Shown: positions 1-9,338 of the stretch, piece after piece
How the letters are laid out: the number at the start of each line of letters is the position of its first letter
Numbering within the stretch: the first letter of the stretch is position 1
NCBI GenBank assembly: GCA_003614735.1
Contig: KZ992665.1
Location: 1-22,678, forward strand
From: Thamnocephalis sphaerospora
Taxonomy: Eukaryota; Zoopagomycota; Zoopagomycetes; Zoopagales; Sigmoideomycetaceae
DNA: 22,678 nucleotides
Reading direction: 5' to 3'
Program-made: the position numbers and the translations under genes
Notes under the pieces: generated by a model
The model's database searches: none
Seen by the model: only the letters and a program-made list of their open reading frames with translations
What the model was told of the DNA's origin: nothing

Positions 1-621
1 GTGGAAGATGCAGCCGATCCCCGCGTCATGTTTGTCGGCCACAACGTGGCGGCGCAAGCAGCTCGCTTCAACCGGGAACTGCAGCTGCATCTGGATAACG
101 TTCTTATCGAAGCGGACGCTGGTCTGCGTCGGGTCAACCCGTGGATGTACGGCTGTCTGCAGCTGCTTCGCTGTGGCTACTGCTACAAGCAGTTCCACTC
201 GCTGCAGAGCATGGAGGCTCACTTGAACACAACGACCCAGCATCAGGTGTTTAGCTGCTGTGGTGATGTGTTTGAGACGGAGGAAGCACTGCAGGCGCAC
301 ATTGCACGCAACGACTGCGATGAGAACCGCCGGAAGCAGGAGCGGCAGCAACAGCAGCGTGCGCGGGATATTGACCTGTTTGAAATGATTGATAGGCACA
401 CGCATCGGCGTGGACACGTTTCCAAATGGCTTGCCGATGCACTGGAAGACCTCTACTGCCCGTACTGCCGAGAGCTTTTTGATGACCTCAACGATCTTGA
501 GGATCACCTGCTCACCACCAACGAGCACCACGTCTTTAGCTGCTGCGGCCGCGTGTTCCAAACTCACCAAGGTATGCGTGCCCATCAGCAGGGTGCTGCA
601 TGCCGCAAGTACGAATCGTAG
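1..621 (+). CDS. Zinc-finger protein, 3' part only
   Basis: The frame is already open at base 1 and ends at TAG 619-621, so 206 codons of the C-terminal part are visible and the true start or last splice acceptor lies outside. The first in-frame ATG is at 28. Two modules with identical spacing are seen. Module 1 is C58-x2-C61-x12-H74-x6-H81, then C86-C87-x12-H100-x5-C106. Module 2 is C153-x2-C156-x12-H169-x6-H176, then C181-C182-x12-H195-x5-C201. Each therefore pairs a C2H2-like finger with a CC-H-C finger. A charged, Gln-rich linker (about residues 107-125) separates them. C2H2-type fingers bind DNA, RNA or protein; which applies here cannot be told. I do not recognise the exact family. The gene lies about 1.6 kb upstream of the ITC1-like gene on the same strand. 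Coding status is very likely, function is open. Confidence 0.85.
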   Translation: MEDAADPRVMFVGHNVAAQAARFNRELQLHLDNVLIEADAGLRRVNPWMYGCLQLLRCGYCYKQFHSLQSMEAHLNTTTQHQVFSCCGDVFETEEALQAHIARNDCDENRRKQERQQQQRARDIDLFEMIDRHTHRRGHVSKWLADALEDLYCPYCRELFDDLNDLEDHLLTTNEHHVFSCCGRVFQTHQGMRAHQQGAACRKYES

Positions 622-2234
622 ATGGATGAAACAGACCACCATCTCCAATGTCTTGCTCAGGCGGTCGCACATTTCCCTTCCAGTCTGCTAGTGTCATCAA
701 CAGCAATGACTGGCCTTTCTATGTGCGTGTAAACTTATAAATTTTTTTCTACGCGGCACTGCGTAGCTTATGGCGTGTTGCCTGGGCGTGCATACTGCGA
801 TCAAAGCTGGCGCACAAACGCAAGTTCTCGCGCATGTCGACGCCACTCTGCCCCGTTGCAAACGAACAGCAACGCACAAACAGGCCTTGGGATGGCCTCC
901 ATCGGACGCGTCTCGTCGGCAGCTTTCGAATGCGTACCAACATGTGGGTACTGGTGTGGCGGTGGGCTGTGCCGCTCGAGCGCGGAACGCGGCCACTGGC
1001 GTACACAGTGGGTCGGGGTGCGCGGGCCAGCCGAGGCTCCGTCACACACCACGCCTGCCGCGTTTTGCTGCATGCGTCCACCTGCCTTTTATGTGCGCGT
1101 TAGGAGAGCGGGCGATCCAGCCCATCCACCAATCACAGGCCACCATACAGATGAAGCACCACTGTGACCAATGTCCATCCACATCCTACCCCGCTGCCCG
1201 CTGCGTATGCTCAAGCCGCACTTGCCATGCTGCCAGGCAGCGTATCACCAGGCAGAAAGCAGTTTTGCGGCACGGCCGACTGCGGACAGTACCTACGGCC
1301 GGGTAAACGCAAGTACGGTGCGGCCGCTGCTTTAGTCTCCGCGATGGGCCGCCATCATCCACAGGGCTGGCCTGTCTGGGTACCAGCCGCGCAAGCTTTG
1401 TGCTAGGGACCAATCAGTTGGGCAAGGTGCAGAAACGGCGAGGGCGAGGCAGTGGCGTGCATGGCGCGCCTGGCCATCTCCGAGACGGCCGCATCGCTAC
1501 CGGAATTTCGAGGCATTTACGATTGCGCTCGTGGCCATGCCGCGGCCAAGTCGGCGCGTACAGGGCAGTTGCCGCCATGACCGTCGCTATGACCGCCATA
1601 GTGCTTGCGCTGGGCAATGGCTAGTTTGGCCAGGACCGCTGTTGTTGTACTACGCCTCAACGGCGTCCTTCCGTGCGCCTCTCGCGTCACCGCGTTCTGT
1701 CGGTCTGTCCCGGCAGCCCAAGTTATCCCCGCCCCTTTCCTTCTCCATCGCCAGTGCCTGCTTCTTCTTCCCCTTTTGCTACCACTGCCCTCGCCACCGC
1801 TAAACCACCGCTCCACGCCAACATTCCGGCGTACCATCTTGCTGCTGGCTTAACGCCGCGTCCGAGCCAGCTCATCTTACCGGACCTGCGCGCGCACTGT
1901 CTTTGCCACATCGCACGGCTAATTACTGTGGACGGCGGCCGCGCTGACGAACTGCCACCGTGATTGCAGACTAGCCTGTGCTCGCGTTGCAGGTAGCTTG
2001 GCTTTGACCACGGCTGTGCTCGAATCCAGCTTGGTCGGACGCTTGGAGATCAATCATTACCGCACGCATATACTGCGTCTGTCACTGCTGGCACTGTCGC
2101 GGCAACGATTACCATCGACGCATACACCCATCCACCCACCCACACACGCACGTGGTTTGCAGTTGCCTTTAGAGCTGTCGTGCCACGCTAGTCTTGTGGC
2201 GACTCGACCAGGACGTGTCTAGTCTTTGCATAAG
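622..2234. other. Intergenic and upstream region of ITC1-like gene
   Basis: No convincing gene is seen on either strand; the open frames are short, low in acidic residues and overlap in several frames at once. CCAATCA boxes occur at 1129-1135 and 1410-1416, a long way from the ITC1 start. From about 1640 to 2230 the + strand is pyrimidine-rich (47 of 60 bases at 1741-1800), as is seen before the other genes here, and this probably marks the core promoter and 5' leader. A CTTTGCCACAT motif at 1901-1911 recurs downstream of WOPR gene 1. Confidence 0.5.
735..742 (+). terminator. TATAAAT element behind zinc-finger gene
   Basis: TTATAAAT followed by a run of seven T lies about 115 bases after the stop at 621. 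The same TATAAAT core recurs behind the ITC1-like gene and behind H1. It could be a 3'-end processing signal of the AU-rich efficiency-element type, or a TATA box for an unseen transcript. I favour the first because of its position after three genes in a row. Confidence 0.3.
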
Positions 2235-5200
2235 ATGCCATTGTATCGCCGGAAGCGCATCCCGCTGTTACCGATGCCGGAGATCCACGATGGAGAGGAG
2301 GAGCAGCCGTGCTGGATGATTCGGTTTACCGGGGAAACGTTCCGGTCCTACGAGTGGGTAGCGAGCGAGTCGTGGGGGATGGCGGTGGTGGTGGTAGAGA
2401 GATGGTCGGTTAACATGGCTGCTGCTGCTGCTGCGTGGATGCAGCGAGTACTTGGCGCGCTACCAGTTCTACCGCAAGCCCGTCTGGCAGTGCGAGCATA
2501 CTGGCAAACAGAGCCTCACTTATGAGCAGGCGCTAGAGTCAGAGCAGCGATCGCGTCGCGCGGTCGAGGAACGTCTGCCGTCGCGCGGTCTGCGGCGCGC
2601 TATACTCAAGCTGGTACAGTTTCAGACATCGCGCATCGACAATCTGGTCGATGAGGCGTACCAAAAACTGCAACACCGATTTTTTGCCGATGAGCCGGTC
2701 AACTACCAGGCGGACGACGGGCTGGTTTACGGTGTGCGCGTGATGCAGGTGCTGCCGCGACGGTCACGTACTAGTTTACAGCACATTCTAAACGACGTGC
2801 CCATGCCGTCACCGCCGCCCGATGAGCTGGATGTTGTGGACGCGACCGAGGTGGAATATCGCGTGCGCATGATGGACGCATTCAATAGTGACCCGAGCGA
2901 GCATATTGTCGACGGCACATACCTCAGGTAGGCGGTCGGATGAACTTATTTGCCAAGCGGCTTTTGGCTCACACTGGGGTCAATGTGCATGCACGCATGG
3001 GTGTACATACAATGTTGCAATGCCCAGTCGGAACCGCCAAACATTTACCAAACAGCTGTTGCGGCAGTTTATCCGCGATGCAGCCACCAAAGACAACTAT
3101 GTTAACGCGCCGTGGCTGGTCAAGGTAGAGGCAGGCACGCAACAAACGGAGATGCACCATGACACTGACGGCAGCGTGTCTTGTGCGTTGATGCATGTAG
3201 CCAGAGATTGCGCACATTTACGGTATTTCGACACAGCTGCCACCCGCACTACAGGTGCTGCGAGATGAGGCCGCGCGCAAAAAGGCCAAGAAGAAGGTAC
3301 GACGAGCCGACGGCTACAGACAACATTGTGTTACTTATTCGGTGGTCTTGGTGTGCAGGCACATTATGACCCACTGTATGCGGCCGACGAGCGCCTTGAA
3401 GGGAGAGCCACGCCCGAGAAGCGTACTGCAGAGGAGCGTAAAGGTTCGCCGGAGAAGAAATTCAAACGTGAGTAGTGTAGCGTGACGCAGCTCTACCGAC
3501 GCTCACCGACGCGCTGGTTGCAGTGGAGGAAGAGGCCGCTGGACGAATCAAGTATCCTATTGACGATCTGCAACTACCGCTGCACGAGCGCCGCATGCCA
3601 CCGCGGACGACCTGTGTGCCCGATGTCTGGTTCCACGACCTGTTCGAGACGTGGTGGTTCCTCTGCACATTCGGGTGAGTAGCCAAACAAAGTGCTGTTT
3701 GACGCTGGCCGCTGCTAACCATTCGAGGATGAATGGACAATCAGCGCGGCACTCGAGCTGACGGGCTTTTCGCTGGAGGACTTTCGCATGTCGGTGCTGC
3801 ACGATTCGCTCGATCCGCTGTGTCGCCTCACCTCGGCCACCTATACCACGCTGATCCGCTGTGCCGCCACCGATCGGGATACCCTAGTGGCGCGTCATGA
3901 TGAACTGATGGACTCTTCGGATGACGACAGCGATGAGGACGACGAGGAAACAAATGACCAGGACGATGCGATGCAGGAAGATGCAAAGCATGGCAAGCGG
4001 GCGGCCAAGACCGCACATCACGATGGCGATGCAGATCCGCTCGAAGCTGTAGAGCTGCATGAAGCCAGCGAAAACTGGTGGGAAGGCGTCGATGACGAGG
4101 TGGAATGGGAGGCACGTTTGCTTGGCTGCATGCGCGAGGTGAGTGCTGAGGAGCGGTGCGGACCAGGGTAGGCGTTAACCCAACCTGGTCCTGGCGTAGC
4201 TGGCCACAGAGGACACACTGCCAGGCTATGGCGACATTGCCCGACACCTCATCAGCATCGGCGTGACGCCAGAGGACGTGGCAGAGTGCTATGTGACGCT
4301 GCGGCCTGAACAGAAGCTTGCCGTGATGTGTTGGCTGATAGACCTTGTGGTGGATGGTTCGGTGATACGGTAGGTCGGCCCGCGCATGACGGTCTAGGCG
4401 ACTATGCTAACACGTGATTGGCTATGGTGGTACCACGCTACAGCAGCAGCATGGACCAGCGCAGCGAAAAGGTGACCGAGCTGCGTAAGGAGCGCATGGA
4501 CATTAGCCGCGAGCTGAGGAAGATGTACGTGGTTTAGCGAGGCCATGGGTAGCACGGATGGGCTTGGTTGGCTAGCTGCTTTGCGCATGGTCTACAGCGG
4601 CACCTTTCTGACGATGATTGTAGTGTCACACAGCGGGCCGATGTTGAGGCGCAGATGAACACTGACGGCGAAACAGGCTCGATGCATAGCGAGCGTGAAA
4701 GCACCCCACTGTCAACAACGCACGATCCGGCCCTGGATAGTGACGACTCGTACGTGTGGTCGAGGAGGGGTGGGCAAGCATCATACCATGTGGATGCGTA
4801 GGCTAATCACGCGGTCTATCGCTGGTACAGGAGTGGTCTGACCGCTCGACAAGCCAAACTGCGTGCCAAGAACCTGGAGCGCGAGATCAAGGAGGCACAG
4901 CGGCAACGTGAGATAGGCCGCGCACGCGAGGAACTGCGAACACGGCGAAAACTCGACGAGGAGGAGCGCATTCTGCTTCGTAAGGTAAGCAATGCAGACA
5001 TGGCGAGCATCGCGGGTGCATGTGTGTGCGTGCGTGCGTGTGTGTGTGTGTGTGCTAATGCCAATTTGACTGATGGCACGCGGCCCACAGCGCGAGAAAC
5101 TGGACCGTGAAATCAGCTGTTGTCTGGCAATCCGTGCTATTCCGCTTGGCTACGACCGGTGGTATCGCCGTTACTGGTTTGTCGCCAGCGTGGCCGGACA

Positions 5201-5754
5201 GGAGGTGGCCAATACCGGTGATCGCATCTACATCCAGCCGCCGCTAGAGGATGAGCGTGCTGCACTGGACAGCAGTGCGCCTGCCCTGCGAGAGCACTGG
5301 AATAGCGCCTGTGCGGAGCAGCATGCAGGTCACTGGGCCTATCTCAACACAGAGGAGCAGGTGCGCGTGAGAAGAAAGTGATTGCGGTTTCGACGGCGGC
5401 GATGACGATGCTAACGGGTGAGAATGGGATGGGATAGCTTGACCAGCTGCAGGTCTGGCTAGACCCGCGGGGCGAACGTGAGCTTGCTCTACGGCGTGCG
5501 CTGGAGAAACAACGCGAGACCATTCTTGAGGCCATCGAAGAGCGCCAGCAGCAGCGCGAACAGCCGGTAAGCAGCCGTGACCGAGACAGACGACGGCAAA
5601 CCAGCGCACCCTAACCGTCGCACGTGTGTCGTAGGACGAAGACAAGGCGGCCACGCGTGCAGAGGCATCTCGGCGTAGTCTGCGCAGTCGACATGCTGCC
5701 AGTGCCAACGAGCCCCATCTCAAGTATGTGAACCGCCTGGCGGCTCAGTCATGA
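2235..5754 (+). CDS. ITC1: Itc1/ACF1-type ISWI remodeller subunit, 14 exons
   Basis: Itc1-type proteins partner an ISWI ATPase and help it slide nucleosomes in the nucleus. Exons: 2235-2353, 2445-2927, 3028-3124, 3201-3296, 3359-3467, 3524-3674, 3745-4138, 4200-4369, 4444-4524, 4624-4749, 4831-4984, 5091-5360, 5438-5566, 5635-5754. They total 2499 bases, exactly 832 codons plus TGA. Residues 1 to about 105 form a WAC domain (MPLYRRKRIPLL, then TGETFRSY, then HTGKQSLTYEQALESE). A conserved block follows at about 202-233 (NAPWLVK). The DDT region spans about 335-400 (DLFETWWFLCTFG, then LTGFSLEDF). An acidic tract covers about 408-426, WHIM1 about 484-540, and a charged, probably coiled segment 541-665. 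The WHIM signature IPLGYDRWYRRYWFV is at 677-691 and VWLDPRGERE begins at 756. The end, YVNRLAAQS, is typical. The start ATG has A at -3. It is shorter than yeast Itc1 (about 1260 residues). Family call is firm; single splice sites could be off. Confidence 0.9.
2354..5634 (+). other. Thirteen spliceosomal introns of the ITC1-like gene
   Basis: Introns: 2354-2444, 2928-3027, 3125-3200, 3297-3358, 3468-3523, 3675-3744, 4139-4199, 4370-4443, 4525-4623, 4750-4830, 4985-5090, 5361-5437, 5567-5634. Donors include GTGAGT, GTACGT, GTAGGT and GTAAGC; intron 1 uses GTGGGT, chosen over GTAGCG at 2358 because only it keeps the WAC frame (FRSYDEYLARYQ). CTAAC branch sites are clear at 3715-3719, 4407-4411 and 5411-5415. 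Intron 6 skips an AG only 9 bases past its branch site; using AG 3744 keeps the DDT frame. Intron 8 has three in-frame CAG acceptors in a row at 4441-4449, so its end may vary by one or two codons. Intron 9 must use TAG at 4623, because the earlier CAG (4597) leads to a stop. Confidence 0.8.
5021..5054. repeat. TG/TGCG microsatellite inside ITC1 intron 11
   Basis: A run of TG with interspersed TGCG units fills the middle of the longest intron (4985-5090), directly before the candidate branch sequence GCTAAT. Length variation here would change the intron only. Confidence 0.9.
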
Positions 5755-5806
5755 GGCGGCGCGTGCTGCTTTCCTGCCTTCTCCGCCCTATTGCTACTGT
5801 GTACCA

Positions 5807-5817
5807 TACATATAAAT
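5807..5817 (+). terminator. TACATATAAAT element behind ITC1-like gene
   Basis: This 11-mer lies 53 bases after the ITC1 stop and is identical to the one at 7236-7246 behind H1. TACATA also fits the yeast-type efficiency element consensus TAYRTA, so a role in 3'-end formation is plausible. A TATA box is the alternative reading, though H1 has a better-placed TATA box at 6083. Confidence 0.35.
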
Positions 5818-5998
5818 GCGATGCGACATGTCTATGCGGCACGGTGGCGCTGTGGCTGTGCTGCACAGCTGATGCCACCATGAGGCGACCAAGCGGTGAC
5901 GGTGGTGCAAGGGCGGCGAATGTGATCCAAAATCGCGTGGTGCATGGGCGCTGTCAGCTGGAATCAAAACAAATGATTTCGATTCCGCAGCGTGACGA

Positions 5999-6006
5999 GC
6001 CAATCA
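5999..6006 (+). promoter_or_regulatory. CCAAT box of H1 promoter
   Basis: GCCAATCA lies about 84 bases upstream of the TATA box at 6083, a usual CCAAT spacing. The 10-mer CCAATCACAG from 6000 is repeated at 1129-1138. The expected binder would be the CBF/HAP complex. The H1-ITC1 gap (5755-6339) holds no other recognisable element apart from TACATATAAAT. Confidence 0.5.
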
Positions 6007-6082
6007 CAGACCGCGTGGCCCCATGACCTCGCCACGTCAGCCCAGGCAGAATCGAAACGGAGCTGACGGCATGGCGGCTTGG

Positions 6083-6089
6083 TATAAAG
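6083..6089 (+). promoter_or_regulatory. TATA box of histone H1 gene
   Basis: TATAAAG lies between the CCAAT box and a pyrimidine-rich stretch that starts at about 6120, where transcription would be expected to begin. The implied leader is about 220 bases before splicing. Confidence 0.6.
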
Positions 6090-6236
6090 CAATGGCAGCG
6101 GTGGTCGGCGCGTACGACGCAACAGAGCCACTGCCCTTCTCGCTTGCTGCACCCCAACCAACCAACCACTTGTTGCTATCTACGCTTTGCTGCGTTTGTT
6201 TACAGCCGGCTGCGCACTCTCGTCATCCACCACCAC

Positions 6237-6330
6237 GTAAGTGTAGACAGCTAGTCAACCTGGTGGCCAAAGTGAACCCACTGTCTGATCAACTGTCGGC
6301 TAACTTGTGACCGCTTGCCCTCTCACATAG
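6237..6330 (+). other. Intron in 5' leader of histone H1
   Basis: The donor GTAAGT at 6237-6242, a branch-like CTAAC at 6300-6304 and the acceptor CACATAG ending at 6330 define a 94-base intron. Branch A to acceptor is 27 bases. The second exon starts only nine bases before the ATG. All three signals are close to consensus, so the call is fairly strong although the intron is non-coding. Confidence 0.65.
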
Positions 6331-6339
6331 GCCACTACC

Positions 6340-6954
6340 ATGTCTGCTGATACTGCTGCCACCAAGGCCAAGTCGGCCGCTGCCAAGAAGCGCGCGCCCA
6401 CGGCCGAGCACCCATCGTACAAGGCGATGATTGCCGAGGCGATCACGAACCTGAAGGAGCGCATGGGCTCGTCGCGCTATGCCATCAAGAAGTACATCCA
6501 CGCCAACTACCCGAAGCTGAACGGTAACGTTGACAGTCTGATCAACGTGGCCATCAAGCGCGGCGTGGAGAAGGGCGACTTTGCGCAGCCCAAGGGCCCG
6601 TCTGGCCCGCTCAAGCTGGTCAAGAAGACCAAGGCCGAGGGCGAGAAGAAGCCGGCCGCTGCAAAGAAGGTTGCTAAGCCGGCCACGGCCAAGAAGCCGG
6701 CCGCGAAGAAGGCAGCTGCGACGACCAAGAAGCCAGCTGCGGCGAAGAAGGCGACCAAGGCGGCGGCTGGTGCCACCAAGAAGACCGCTGCGGCCAAGAA
6801 GGCGGCCGCGAAGAAGCCGGCGGCGGCGGCCAAGAAGGCCAAGGTGGCGGCGGCGGCTAGCGCTACCAAGAAGACCGCGACAAAGAAGGCGGCGGCCAAG
6901 CCAGCCGCCAAGAAGGCTGCCACGAAGAAGACCGCTGCTGCCAAGAAGGCGTAA
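6340..6954 (+). CDS. H1: Linker histone H1
   Basis: This 204-residue protein binds linker DNA at the nucleosome exit and compacts chromatin in the nucleus. A short basic N-terminus is followed by one winged-helix globular domain at about residues 23-96 (HPSYKAMIAEAI, then GSSRYAIKKYIHANYPK, then GVEKGDFAQPKGPSGPLKL). The tail, 97-204, is almost only Lys, Ala, Pro and Thr in KKPAA and AAKK repeats, as expected for H1; I see no S/T-P-K-K sites. There is a single globular domain, unlike yeast Hho1, which has two. The ATG has A at -3 and follows a 5'-leader intron. The coding part has no intron. The gene sits 585 bases behind the ITC1-like gene on the same strand, with its own CCAAT and TATA boxes, so it is not merely a readthrough product. 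Confidence 0.97.
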   Translation: MSADTAATKAKSAAAKKRAPTAEHPSYKAMIAEAITNLKERMGSSRYAIKKYIHANYPKLNGNVDSLINVAIKRGVEKGDFAQPKGPSGPLKLVKKTKAEGEKKPAAAKKVAKPATAKKPAAKKAAATTKKPAAAKKATKAAAGATKKTAAAKKAAAKKPAAAAKKAKVAAAASATKKTATKKAAAKPAAKKAATKKTAAAKKA

Positions 6955-7154
6955 GCTGCGCGTTTTTCATTCCTCTTCGTGTATCATAGATCGCTCGTTT
7001 TGCTCTTCTGGTTGGTGGTTGCTGCCTCGCGCCGCATCCCGCGCGGCTGGCGGTCGGCGCGCGTGCGCTATGGACCTTACACGCGCGGCCCGTCGCGCGC
7101 TTTGCAATTCCGGTGCACTGTACTTGTAGTCGACCATGTCGATCAATCGACCAG

Positions 7155-7188
7155 CCGTCTGTCTGGCCCGTGACGGCCAGACGGGCGG
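7155..7188 (+). other. 14-bp GC-rich hairpin downstream of H1
   Basis: CCGTCTGTCTGGCC (7155-7168) pairs with GGCCAGACGGGCGG (7175-7188) around the loop CGTGAC. Twelve pairs are Watson-Crick and two are G-T, with no mismatch. It starts 200 bases after the H1 stop and 48 bases before the TACATATAAAT element, so it probably lies in the H1 3' UTR. It does not match the animal histone stem-loop, which is shorter and sits close to the stop. Confidence 0.6.
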
Positions 7189-7235
7189 GGCGTTTGCGCC
7201 TCTGCACCCATCATTTTGCATCTTCCGTTAGCGCG

Positions 7236-7246
7236 TACATATAAAT
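7236..7246 (+). terminator. TACATATAAAT element behind H1
   Basis: Identical to the 11-mer at 5807-5817, 281 bases after the H1 stop. It could end the H1 transcript. Because it reads TATAAATA it could instead be a TATA box for a transcript running right from about 7270; no convincing coding exon was found there. Confidence 0.3.
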
Positions 7247-7600
7247 ACCCTTGTCACCACTGCTGACACTGCGCGCCAAATGCGAGCGCTGCATGCTGCT
7301 GCGTACGGGTGTGGTAGGTTTGCGACGAGCGCCTGGCATTTGTTGCATGGCATGAAGCGAAGTGTGGAGAACGTTTCGTATCCCTGATGCACGAGTGCAT
7401 TGTAGACATGCGGTGCTGCAGCTGGCCGCAGGTGGATGACCAGTGCGCCACACTGTGCAAAGGGTTCATTCAGCGTGAGTATGGTAGGGTGTTTGGTAGC
7501 ATGGCGCTACATGTGGGCAACCACTTTGGATACAGTGTCACATGGCCTATATCTCTCGACATTCCCGACGCCAGCTGCATTGGCCATTGTAGCGTTGCAC

Positions 7601-7621
7601 GACGACGACGACGACGACGAC
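7601..7621. repeat. (GAC)7 triplet repeat
   Basis: Seven perfect GAC units in apparently non-coding DNA, followed directly by an imperfect ATGGTGATGATGG stretch. Confidence 0.95.
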
Positions 7622-8899
7622 AATGATGGTGATGATGGCGGCAGAAGAGAAAGATCTTGGCGACCGAGATGCGGCTGCACGCATCCCGCTTGAGCGTATG
7701 CATATGCTGGGAAGCCTGCAGGCTATATATCGCTACCTTTGCGCACTTCGTCTACTTGCCTATGCATGGCTGCCATTTTTTGTATACGCGCGTCTATCGC
7801 TGCTGCAGCTGTTGTGGCCAGGCAAGCGGACCGACTGCGCCTGTGCGGGGTGGCAGCAGCCGCAGCCACCGTGGGGCGTCTTGAATCCACATGGCCTGAT
7901 CATGGCGCGCACTTCGCTTGGCTGCGTAAGCATGTGCGTTCGGTACTCGCACCGTCGGTCCGTCTAGCTGCCCGTCTTCATCTCTCGCTTTGTCCTTGCC
8001 GCCCCTTGAACATTGGCAGCATTATTCAAGGTTGTGGCCAAAAAAGGGTTGTGCTATCACCATCACATCATGGATGTCCGTTGGTTGCACAACAGCGGCG
8101 GTGCGGCATGGTCGATGCAGTCTTTGCAACACTGGCAAGCGAACGAACGAGCGAGCGAGCAAGTGAGCGCGCGTGAGAGTTCGTCAAGGACATGGCGCAT
8201 GGTAAGCTGCAGTCACGCCGAAAGCAAGCGGTTCCGGGCGTACACGGGTCGTCCGCATGAAGGACCAACGGTCCAGTGATGCCGAATCCGCTGCTGCCGT
8301 TACTGCTGTCTCCTTTGACGCATGTGAGCCCAGATGAGCGTGCGTGTGAGTGGATCCGGTGCTGCTCAGGGGCCATACCGGACAAGCACATGATGCAAGC
8401 GGCCGATGCTGGCTGACAACATGCCAACATGACGCTCGCCTAAGCGTGGATGGGTGTAGGCGGTTGGTTGGGTGTGCGGAGGAGAAGAAGCGGCCTCGGC
8501 ATCGATCCAGCAGGATGGGACCATGCGTGCATACTTGTTGGACCAGTAGACAGGTGCACGCGTTGGCGTATGTGCCGGGCACCTTGGACCAAAAGACGAT
8601 GGCTGCATCCTTGACCGCTGAAGCGTGCCATGCGTCGTGGCAGCTGAAGCGTAGTCCAGTAGAACGTCGCTGGTACCAAGGACTATCTGCATGACGGCAC
8701 TTTTCTGATCTTGCGCTATTGGATGCATGGTCACTCGCCCACGCGCCCACGCGCATTGCATGTACCCGATGCCGAGGGGGAGAAGGCAAGCAAAAGCAAG
8801 CAAGCAGCCTTGTGAAAGGGGCAAGCAAGGCGAGCATCGGAAGAAGAGGGTGCCACACACGCGCGCTCACATGTTACCCGACGGACGGATAGAGCAAGT

Positions 8900-8926
8900 G
8901 GCGGCGGCGGCGGCGGCGGCGGCGGC
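8900..8926. repeat. (GGC)9 triplet repeat
   Basis: Nine perfect GGC units. In one + frame they encode poly-Ala inside an 80-codon open frame (8727-8969) that I do not accept as a gene. Confidence 0.95.
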
Positions 8927-8970
8927 AATGTTGCCGCGATACGTGAACGGCCGACCAAGATGGTCATGAC

Positions 8971-9000
<30 letters not shown>
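8971..9000. repeat. (GAT)10 triplet repeat
   Basis: Ten perfect GAT units, only 44 bases after the (GGC)9 run. It is the longest perfect microsatellite in the window. Confidence 0.95.
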
Positions 9001-9001
<1 letters not shown>

Positions 9002-9323
9002 GCTCTGCTGGGAGCATAGACCATGTTGCCTGGAAAGGTAGACGTACTGCGACCGAGCCATAGAGCACACCACCTGCAGCAAAGGTGTCCTACCACGCGG
9101 ACTCCCCGACCAGCGCAGCGTGCCGCGCGGTAGCTGCATCGGCCAACCGCGCACACCAATTTACGCCTGCCCTACGACCGCGCTTCTTACTTGCGGCTGC
9201 CATCTGGGTGACTTGACCATGGTTGCACACTGGTGGCCGTCAGGGACATGCTGGGAATGCACGGGCCTCTGACTTTGCCATGCGCGGTGCAATAATTGCT
9301 GCAGCGACGCGTACGCTCCGCAT

Positions 9324-9338
9324 CGTCGTCGTCGTCGT
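9324..9338. repeat. (CGT)5 triplet repeat
   Basis: Five perfect CGT units followed by an imperfect TGTGG stretch, in non-coding DNA. Confidence 0.9.

Noticed and set aside
6507..6944. 145-codon minus-strand frame opposite H1, very hydrophobic
   Set aside because: It is the antisense of Lys/Ala codons (AAG to CTT, GCC to GGC), which automatically gives Phe, Leu, Ala and Gly. The H1 strand is certain.
6581..7129. 182-codon + frame rich in Arg and Pro overlapping H1
   Set aside because: A shifted reading of the AAG/GCC repeats; no independent support.
7279..7386. Short ATG frame behind the TATAAATA at 7241, with an open stretch following at 7387-7626
   Set aside because: Only about 35 codons, no joining exon that gives a recognisable protein, and the TATA-like element is better explained as a 3'-end signal.
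8279..8416. 45-codon ATG frame with Leu/Pro start and several Cys
   Set aside because: Too short to separate from chance in GC-rich DNA; no domain and no splice continuation found.
8184..8870. 228-codon minus-strand frame
   Set aside because: Rich in Cys, His, Ser and Arg with few acidic residues, as expected for chance frames in this DNA; no domain.
8727..8969. 80-codon ATG frame, basic with a poly-Ala run
   Set aside because: The Ala run is the (GGC)9 microsatellite, the rest has no recognisable domain, and overlapping frames on the other strand are equally open.
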